A DNA stretch of 6,787 nucleotides. It comes from Cyanobacteriota bacterium. GTDB lineage: Bacteria; Cyanobacteriota; Cyanobacteriia; SKYG9. A model generated the notes under the pieces. The model saw only the letters and a list, made by a program, of their open reading frames with translations. It did not search any database and was not told the DNA's origin. Of this stretch, positions 1 to 4,388 are shown piece by piece. Every line of letters starts with the position of its first letter. The stretch's first letter is position 1. The DNA is taken from NCBI GenBank assembly GCA_025054735.1, contig JANWZG010000205.1, positions 1 through 6,787 on the forward strand, written 5' to 3'. The translations under genes were made by a program, and so were the position numbers.

Positions 1-916
1 GACGGGCAAGCACAAAGCGATCAATGCCTGCCAAATCTGGTCGAATCTGAATATTTTCGTAGTTCCCCTGGGCTTGGAGCAAACCCATAACGTCGTTAGC
101 CTGTCCCATCATTGTTTCTACCAGCCAGATGCCACCAGAGCACAAATAGTCTGGGGCGGCCTCTACTAGATGTCGAAGGCAATCTAGGCCATCGTCACCA
201 CCATCTAAGGCTATGCGAGGTTCGTGACCGACGACTTCCGGTTGCAGTTCAGGAATCAGCGCTGTAGGAATGTAGGGAGGATTAGCCACTAGGCCAGACA
301 CTTGGCCCTTCAGGTGGGTGATTGGCGCAAACCATGAACCGTGATAGAGCTGTATGCGCTCACTGAGTTGATAAGCCTGAATATTAGCTCTAGCTATCGT
401 CAGCGCTTCGGCACTGCAATCAACTGCATGAACTATGGCTTGGGGAAAAGCAGTTGCCAGTCCGATGGCAATTGCCCCGCTACCAGTACCTAAATCTACC
501 CAGTGACAGGCCATCATCTCCGGTTGATCCAGCATCGCACCGGGATCATCCGACGCAGCCTGGGAATTTTGCTCTATTGCCAAATCAACAATTAATTCAG
601 TCTCTGGACGGGGAATCAAAACTGCTGGCGAGACACGGAGAGTGAACTCTCGCCAGTGGACGATTCCTGCCAAATATTGAACAGGAATTCGCTGCTCTAG
701 ACGTTGTTGCCAGAGTTGCGTTAGTTCAGGAAGCGATCGCTGGACGGCAATAGCATCATAGTGCTGAAAGGTTCCCAGCCGTAAACTCAGCGAATCTAAT
801 TCGGTAACAGCTCGTAGCAGCCAATCTACATCAGCTTGATCAATGCCAGCTTGCTCGGCTTGAGCCATAGCAGCTTGCCGCCATTGCCACAACGATCGTC
901 CCGAAACTGAAAGCAC
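1..916 (-). CDS. prmC: Release factor glutamine methyltransferase PrmC (HemK), missing only its extreme C-terminus
   Basis: PrmC transfers a methyl group from S-adenosylmethionine to the glutamine of the GGQ motif in release factors RF1 and RF2, which makes translation termination efficient. The frame is open for 305 codons to the window edge and ends in GIDRFVLAR, so only a few residues and the stop are missing. Visible are an N-terminal helical substrate-binding region (about residues 1-75), IPRPETE (101-107), the SAM-binding motif DLGTGSGAIAI (141-151) and the diagnostic NPPY (212-215), which contacts the target glutamine. I chose the GTG start at 916 because it gives the N-terminus MLSVSGRSLWQWR, a good fit to cyanobacterial PrmC. 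An in-frame TAG immediately precedes this GTG, and GAGG lies 4 bp upstream of it. Residues 115-137 form a variable insert between the IPRPETE and SAM motifs. The gene starts 14 bp after tic22 and is probably co-transcribed with it. Confidence 0.95.
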   Translation of the reverse strand, partial: MLSVSGRSLWQWRQAAMAQAEQAGIDQADVDWLLRAVTELDSLSLRLGTFQHYDAIAVQRSLPELTQLWQQRLEQRIPVQYLAGIVHWREFTLRVSPAVLIPRPETELIVDLAIEQNSQAASDDPGAMLDQPEMMACHWVDLGTGSGAIAIGLATAFPQAIVHAVDCSAEALTIARANIQAYQLSERIQLYHGSWFAPITHLKGQVSGLVANPPYIPTALIPELQPEVVGHEPRIALDGGDDGLDCLRHLVEAAPDYLCSGGIWLVETMMGQANDVMGLLQAQGNYENIQIRPDLAGIDRFVLAR

Positions 917-930
917 CTAACCTCAGTCTG

Positions 931-1728
931 CTAGCGAGGTCTTGGTGATGGCTGGGGTGGCTGTTGAGAACGAGATGGTTGTCCACCACCGGATTGCAAC
1001 GAGCGCACATACTCTAGGGATTCCCGTGATGGAATGAAGACAATCTGGTTCAACTGGGGGTCGTTTTTTTCCTGAAGGGTTTGAATGACCCCCTCCAGAT
1101 TCACAACCCGAATAGCCACCGACGATGCTAGTGCAGGCTGCTGCCGCTTGAAGTTATCCAACAGCGCTTGAAGGTCTTCTTTCTTGAAGAATAAGGGAAT
1201 CACCTGTTGGTTGCCTTGCTGAATTGTGAGATAGCCGTTGTCTCGGCCACCCGTAGCATAGAACAAGGGCACACCATTGAACTCTTGGACTTGCTGCCCA
1301 CTTTGACGGAGTAAAGCTATGGCTGAGTCAACCTGTACCTTTACTGGCACTAGGGCAAACTCTAGACGATTAGCTTGGTTGCGTCCAGCCCGCTCCATCT
1401 TATAGACTTCTCCCAATGATACGGGCACAACTCGTACTCCTTGAGCCAACTGTGGGTTCCGAGTCCTTAGCCCATCCAGAAATGCTTGTGCATCTTGCTG
1501 GCTGATGAACACTCCAGCAACAGGAGGGCGATTTTCTCCCTGTGGTGGGGTAGCCACCAGAGGAGCACCATTAGCATCAGCGATCGCAAACACAGGAATT
1601 GGACGCAACTTCTCTTCAACTTGAGCATCTGGCAGCGCCAGTGCTACCGTAACGCCTAGAACAGAAGAGCTAATCAATGCTCCACCAACTAGACCCCAAA
1701 CCTTACTCCAACGTGCCAGTGCTTTCAT
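931..1728 (-). CDS. Tic22-family protein, exported (periplasm or thylakoid lumen)
   Basis: This is a 265-residue protein of the Tic22 family. Chloroplast Tic22 helps preproteins cross the intermembrane space. Cyanobacterial Tic22 has been linked to outer membrane biogenesis together with Omp85, in the periplasm and also the thylakoid lumen. The N-terminus is a typical signal peptide: basic MKALARWSK, a hydrophobic core (about 11-30), and ALA before LPDAQ as the likely cleavage site near residue 32. The mature part contains two related halves (about 41-111 and 150-220), each with a P-x-F strand segment followed by a D-x-Q-A-x-L-D helix motif. The C-terminal tail (246-265) is rich in Pro, Gln, Ser and Arg and looks disordered. 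A purine-rich GGAAAGAG lies just upstream of the ATG. The next gene downstream is prmC, 14 bp away. Family assignment is from recognition of the overall sequence pattern, not a search. Confidence 0.9.
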   Translation of the reverse strand: MKALARWSKVWGLVGGALISSSVLGVTVALALPDAQVEEKLRPIPVFAIADANGAPLVATPPQGENRPPVAGVFISQQDAQAFLDGLRTRNPQLAQGVRVVPVSLGEVYKMERAGRNQANRLEFALVPVKVQVDSAIALLRQSGQQVQEFNGVPLFYATGGRDNGYLTIQQGNQQVIPLFFKKEDLQALLDNFKRQQPALASSVAIRVVNLEGVIQTLQEKNDPQLNQIVFIPSRESLEYVRSLQSGGGQPSRSQQPPQPSPRPR

Positions 1729-1803
1729 GACTCTTTCCGAGAAATCCTTTACTTAACAATTATTCTGCTTATTAGTATCTGCCTACGCTCAATAGATATT
1801 GCT

Positions 1804-1905
1804 CTAGTTATACTCCCAATTCGGGTTAAGTTGCATAACTAGAATGAATGCCAACAGTTGGCAAGCAATCAGGATAATCCAGCCAGCTACCGTGGCGATT
1901 GCCAT
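1804..1905 (-). CDS. Possible 33-residue single-span membrane peptide of unknown function
   Basis: I do not recognise this peptide. The frame runs from an ATG at 1905 to a TAG at 1804-1806, and an in-frame TAG sits four codons before the ATG, so the ends are well bounded. The product begins MAIATVAGWIILIA, continues CQLLAFILVMQL and ends in polar LNPNWEYN. Residues 2-26 form an uninterrupted hydrophobic stretch of transmembrane length with no charged residue. The only charge is one Glu in the tail. Size and layout resemble the 30-40 residue single-span subunits of cyanobacterial photosystem, cytochrome b6f and NDH-1 complexes, but I cannot match it to a specific one. It lies 71 bp downstream of tRNA-Pro and 75 bp upstream of tic22, on the same strand as both. 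Against it, I see no Shine-Dalgarno sequence, and a 33-codon frame can arise by chance. Confidence 0.35.
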   Translation of the reverse strand: MAIATVAGWIILIACQLLAFILVMQLNPNWEYN

Positions 1906-1947
1906 ATCAAGACACTAGGACTAGAACTACAGTGGCAGAGTTCCAAA

Positions 1948-1953
1948 TCTATA
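1948..1953 (-). promoter_or_regulatory. Weak candidate -10 element upstream of the 33-residue ORF
   Basis: TATAGA on the minus strand lies 42 bp before the ATG of the small membrane peptide frame and 24 bp after the tRNA-Pro gene. No good -35 is present at normal spacing. The same TATAGATTT string occurs upstream of ftrV. Transcription could also simply continue from tRNA-Pro. Confidence 0.15.
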
Positions 1954-1976
1954 ACCATCGCCTTAGTCAACCATAA

Positions 1977-2050
1977 TCGGGATGACAGGATTTGAACCTG
2001 CGGCATCCTGCTCCCAAAGCAGGCGCGCTACCAAGCTGCGCTACATCCCG
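1977..2050 (-). tRNA. trnP-TGG: tRNA-Pro(UGG)
   Basis: The 74-nt gene folds into a full cloverleaf. The acceptor arm CGGGATG pairs with CATCCCG, with discriminator A. The D arm is GCGC/GCGC, and the anticodon arm is CCTGC/GCAGG around the loop TTTGGGA. The T arm is GCAGG/CCTGT around TTCAAAT. The anticodon TGG reads proline codons, and G at position 37 is usual for proline tRNAs. No CCA end is encoded, as is common in cyanobacteria. Confidence 0.97.
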
Positions 2051-2073
2051 GTACTACCCGTAAGTCGCCTTCT

Positions 2074-2079
2074 AGTATA
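2074..2079 (-). promoter_or_regulatory. Candidate -10 element for tRNA-Pro
   Basis: TATACT on the minus strand (5 of 6 matches to TATAAT) lies 23 bp before the mature tRNA-Pro 5' end, implying a leader of roughly 15-20 nt. A TTGACA sits only 3 bp upstream of it (2083-2088), too close to serve as its -35, so the -35 assignment is unresolved. Confidence 0.3.
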
Positions 2080-2253
2080 TCGTGTCAACCTGTAATCTGC
2101 GAACGTCAATCTTAACCATTCTCCACAACTGCTAGACTGGCAAGGGTATCCATCTTAGCGAGAAGAATCTTGTTTAGTCGTTCCATGGTCTAGAGAATTT
2201 CACAACTGGCTGCGATCTTTTTGGTGATCGTGTGTTACAGTGTAAATCTGTCG

Positions 2254-2327
2254 GGGCTTGTAGCTCAGTGGACTAGAGCACGTGGCTACGGACCACGGTG
2301 TCGGGGGTTCGAATCCCTCCTAGCCCG
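2254..2327 (+). tRNA. trnR-ACG: tRNA-Arg(ACG)
   Basis: The 74-nt gene has acceptor GGGCTTG against CTAGCCC, with discriminator G. The D arm is GCTC/GAGC, and the anticodon arm is CGTGG/CCACG around CTACGGA. The T arm is GGGGG/CCCTC around TTCGAAT, with one G-T wobble. The anticodon ACG is expected to be edited to ICG by the tRNA adenosine deaminase and to read CGU, CGC and CGA. The sixth acceptor pair is a T-T mismatch, while the rest of the arm is perfect. No CCA end is encoded. The gene is convergent with ffh. Confidence 0.96.
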
Positions 2328-2342
2328 TCAAGGATCGAAGGT

Positions 2343-2392
2343 AAGGTTCTAAAGTAATATTCCTTAGAACTTTGACGCTTGGTGATGCAAGC
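2343..2392. repeat. Two tandem hairpins between tRNA-Arg and ffh
   Basis: The first inverted repeat pairs AAGGTTCTAA (2343-2352) with TTAGAACTTT (2364-2373): 10 pairs, one of them G-T, around an 11-nt AT-rich loop. The second pairs GCTTG (2377-2381) with CAAGC (2388-2392) around 6 nt. They lie between two convergent transcription units. Neither has a T-tract, so a role in stopping or stabilising 3' ends from either side is only an inference. Confidence 0.35.
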
Positions 2393-2396
2393 GGTA

Positions 2397-3845
2397 TTAA
2401 AGGGTTCCGAAGCCCTTTTTCTTCTTATCTTTCTTTTTCTTCTTACCGGGTACAGTGCTGCCATAGTCGCGCCAGCCAGGCTGTGGACGACCACTACCTA
2501 TACCAGCCATAGGGTTCATTCCAGGCACTCCACCCATTCCGGGCATCTGCCCTCTGCCCATTTGTTGCATCAACGATCGCATCCGCTGAAAGTCACTAAT
2601 TAACTTACTAACCTCAGACTCTCCATGGCCAGAACCTCTAGCGATGCGACGGCGACGACTAGGTGAGCTAGCCAGAAGATCAGGGTTCTTGCGCTCCTCT
2701 GGGGTCATGGAGTTAATCATAGCCTCAACCCGTTTGAGCTGAGCTTCCCCCTGACGCAGTTGGTCATCGCTAATCTTATTCATGCCAGGAATCAGTTTGA
2801 CGATACCACCCAGGGATCCCATCATTTTCATTAACCGACTTTGTTTGAGGAAGTCGTCAAAGTCGAACTTAGCTGAGAGGATTTTCTCCTGCATTTTGAT
2901 AGCATCAGCCATGTCAACGGCTTCTTGGGCTTTTTCTACCAAGGTAAGAACATCGCCCATCCCTAGGATGCGGGAGGCCATGCGATCGGGATAAAAGGGC
3001 TGAAGGGCCTCCACTTTTTCTCCCACACCAACAAATTTAATGGGTTGTCCTGAAATCCTACGGACAGAGAGTGCGGCACCACCTCTAGTGTCACCATCCA
3101 TTTTGGTGAGAATTGCGCCAGTAACCCCAATCTGCTCATGGAAGGTGCGAGTGAGGTTAGCAGCTTCTTGACCCGTCATGGCATCTACTACCAGCAATGT
3201 TTCATGGGGCTGGACAGCAGCTTTGATCTGGGCCAACTCTGCCATCATGTCTGCATCAATCTGTAAGCGTCCTGCAGTGTCAATAATCACAGTATCAATG
3301 CCCTGCGCCCGACCATACTCAACACCTTGCCGAGCAATTTCTACAGGGCTAACATCGGTGCCCAACTCAAAGACAGGTACGTTGATTTGTTTGCCTAGGG
3401 TTTTCAATTGATCGATCGCCGCTGGACGATAAACATCAGTCGCCACAAGCAATACACTACGATTTTCTTTGCGCAAATGGAGCGCCAGTTTAGCAGAGGC
3501 AGTGGTTTTCCCGGTTCCCTGTAAGCCTGCCATGAGGACGATCGTTGGGGCTGTTTCAGCGGTAGCCAAGGGTACGTTGGTTTCCCCCATGATGGCAACT
3601 AATTCGTCATGAACGATTTTGATAAATTGCTGATCTGGCCTTACACCTTTGATGACTTCCGCCCCTTGTGCCTTGGCCTGTACCTCTGCTACAAATTCCT
3701 TAACCACCTGCAAATTCACATCTGCTTCCAAAAGAGCGCGGCGTACTTCTCGCAGAGCAGATTGAATATTGGTTTCTGAAATCTTGTCTTCTCCTCGCAG
3801 GGTTTTCCAGGCAGACTCCAGGCGATCAGCAAGAGCTTCAAACAT
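2397..3845 (-). CDS. ffh: Signal recognition particle protein Ffh (SRP54 homologue)
   Basis: Ffh is the GTPase subunit of the signal recognition particle. It binds SRP RNA and hydrophobic signal sequences on ribosomes and docks with the receptor FtsY to deliver membrane proteins. The 482-residue protein is of normal length. It has an N domain (about 1-95), then a G domain with the P-loop GLQGTGKTT (107-115), TDVYRPAA (136-143), DTAGRL (189-194), TKMDG (247-251) and GVGEK (273-277). The M domain follows, with finger-loop sequence (about 328-354), the RNA-binding SRRRRIARGSG (396-406) and a Met/Gly-rich stretch (about 425-450). It ends in a lysine-rich tail before GFGTL. I chose the ATG at 3845 (MFEALADRLE) over an in-frame TTG nine bases upstream because this N-terminus is the family standard. 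No clear Shine-Dalgarno is seen. The gene is divergent from ftrV and convergent with tRNA-Arg. Confidence 0.98.
   Translation of the reverse strand: MFEALADRLESAWKTLRGEDKISETNIQSALREVRRALLEADVNLQVVKEFVAEVQAKAQGAEVIKGVRPDQQFIKIVHDELVAIMGETNVPLATAETAPTIVLMAGLQGTGKTTASAKLALHLRKENRSVLLVATDVYRPAAIDQLKTLGKQINVPVFELGTDVSPVEIARQGVEYGRAQGIDTVIIDTAGRLQIDADMMAELAQIKAAVQPHETLLVVDAMTGQEAANLTRTFHEQIGVTGAILTKMDGDTRGGAALSVRRISGQPIKFVGVGEKVEALQPFYPDRMASRILGMGDVLTLVEKAQEAVDMADAIKMQEKILSAKFDFDDFLKQSRLMKMMGSLGGIVKLIPGMNKISDDQLRQGEAQLKRVEAMINSMTPEERKNPDLLASSPSRRRRIARGSGHGESEVSKLISDFQRMRSLMQQMGRGQMPGMGGVPGMNPMAGIGSGRPQPGWRDYGSTVPGKKKKKDKKKKGFGTL
2399..2424 (+). terminator. Candidate terminator for tRNA-Arg, inside the 3' end of ffh
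   Basis: On the plus strand AAAGGG (2399-2404) pairs with CCCTTT (2413-2418) around an 8-nt loop. TTTTT (2416-2420) and a long pyrimidine-rich run follow to about 2446. The run is the complement of the ffh lysine codons. The hairpin lies 71 bp after tRNA-Arg, in the right orientation to end its transcript. Confidence 0.4.
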
Positions 3846-3872
3846 GGTTAACAAATCGTAAAGTCAATCTCC

Positions 3873-3900
3873 ATTGTAAACTGCTACGGGAAAGAGTGAA
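3873..3900 (-). promoter_or_regulatory. Candidate ffh promoter
   Basis: On the minus strand TTCACT (3900-3895, 4 of 6 to TTGACA) and TACAAT (3878-3873, 5 of 6 to TATAAT) are separated by 16 bp. Transcription would start near 3866, giving a leader of about 20 nt before the ATG at 3845. Confidence 0.45.
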
Positions 3901-3996
3901 GAGTAAACGATGGAAGGGCAAACGGTAATTACTGAGGCAAATAACCGATCACTGAATCCTTTGTTCGTTGTCCCCCAATGTCCTAGAGTTGAAAGG

Positions 3997-4002
3997 TATA
4001 GA
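3997..4002 (+). promoter_or_regulatory. Candidate -10 element for ftrV
   Basis: TATAGA on the plus strand lies 34 bp before the ftrV ATG and predicts a short leader that includes AGGAG (4017-4021). No convincing -35 is present at standard spacing. TTGAAA at 3989-3994 is too close to serve. Confidence 0.3.
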
Positions 4003-4036
4003 TTTATTGAATGTGTAGGAGCAAGGCACTAGAGTT

Positions 4037-4261
4037 ATGAATGTTGGCGATCGCGTCCGGGTTTGCAAGCCAATTACTGTTTATCATCACCCCAGTTGTA
4101 AGGGGCAACCTTTTAACATTGAGGGAATGGAAGGTGAGGTGAGTGCCATTTTGGATAACTGGCATGGTCGTCCTATCAGTGCTAACTACAAAATTCAAGT
4201 CACCTTTCCTAAGAAGTTCCGTGTTCACTTGCACGCTAGTGAACTAGAGCTAATTACCTAG
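4037..4261 (+). CDS. ftrV: Ferredoxin-thioredoxin reductase, variable (alpha) chain
   Basis: FtrV is the small structural subunit of ferredoxin-thioredoxin reductase. The heterodimer passes electrons from photosynthetically reduced ferredoxin to thioredoxin. The partner FtrC, which carries the [4Fe-4S] cluster and the redox disulfide, is not in this window. The 74-residue product matches the family from end to end: MNVGDRVRV at the start, VYHHP (15-19), GMEGEV (30-35), GRPISAN (44-50) and a closing hydrophobic-acidic strand ELELIT. The family folds as an SH3-like barrel. The ATG at 4037 gives the canonical N-terminus. AAGG lies 10 bp upstream and AGGAG 15 bp upstream of it. Cys10 and Cys21 are present, although the variable chain has no catalytic cysteine in the known mechanism. 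It is divergent from ffh and stands alone as a transcription unit. Confidence 0.95.
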   Translation: MNVGDRVRVCKPITVYHHPSCKGQPFNIEGMEGEVSAILDNWHGRPISANYKIQVTFPKKFRVHLHASELELIT

Positions 4262-4284
4262 AGATGTAACCCCAGAGCAGGCTC

Positions 4285-4312
4285 GTAGCCAGCACTCACA
4301 CAGTGCTGGTAC
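4285..4312 (+). terminator. Strong hairpin after ftrV, possible terminator
   Basis: CCAGCACT (4289-4296) pairs perfectly with AGTGCTGG (4302-4309) around the 5-nt loop CACAC. The stem extends by GTA/TAC across one bulged G. It begins 23 bp after the ftrV stop. No T-run follows, so it may be a factor-independent terminator of the U-poor kind or a 3'-end stabiliser. Confidence 0.45.
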
Positions 4313-4353
4313 TGCAATCAACTCTTCTATAATGCTCCTAGCTAAATGTGTTA

Positions 4354-4376
4354 AGCCTGCTTTGCAAGCTCAGGCT
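4354..4376 (-). terminator. Hairpin just after the CheA stop
   Basis: AGCCTG (4354-4359) pairs with CAGGCT (4371-4376). The stem continues as CTT (4360-4362) with AAG (4366-4368) past a 2-nt bulge, leaving a 3-nt loop. It begins 12 bp beyond the kinase stop codon on the minus strand. No T-run follows (TTAACACATTT), so termination is inferred only from position. Confidence 0.3.
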
Positions 4377-4388
4377 AGCATTTCTGAC

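Noticed and set aside
2083..2088. A perfect TTGACA on the minus strand before tRNA-Pro.
   Set aside because: It is only 3 bp from the TATACT element, and the hexamer 17 bp downstream of it (ACTTAC) is a poor -10, so no promoter can be built on it.
2112..2186. A 24-codon minus-strand frame (MERLNKILLAKMDTL...) upstream of tRNA-Pro.
   Set aside because: It is very short, lacks a ribosome binding site, and a frame of this size is expected by chance.
2100..2253. A promoter for tRNA-Arg.
   Set aside because: TACAGT (2236-2241) is the best -10 candidate, but no -35 of any quality lies 16-18 bp upstream, so I do not list it.
2326..2377. A long-range inverted repeat CGTCAA (2326-2331) / TTGACG (2372-2377) that could enclose the hairpin after tRNA-Arg.
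   Set aside because: It overlaps the tRNA 3' end and competes for bases with the better 10-bp stem at 2343-2373.
3846..3854. A TTG nine bases upstream as an alternative ffh start, adding three residues.
   Set aside because: The ATG at 3845 gives the standard MFEALADRLE N-terminus; the TTG has no supporting signal.
3910..4032. A 40-codon plus-strand frame (MEGQTVITEANN...) ending 4 bp before the ftrV ATG, which could look like a coupled leader peptide.
   Set aside because: Composition is unremarkable, there is no ribosome binding site, and the likely ftrV -10 element lies inside it, so the ftrV transcript would not carry its start.
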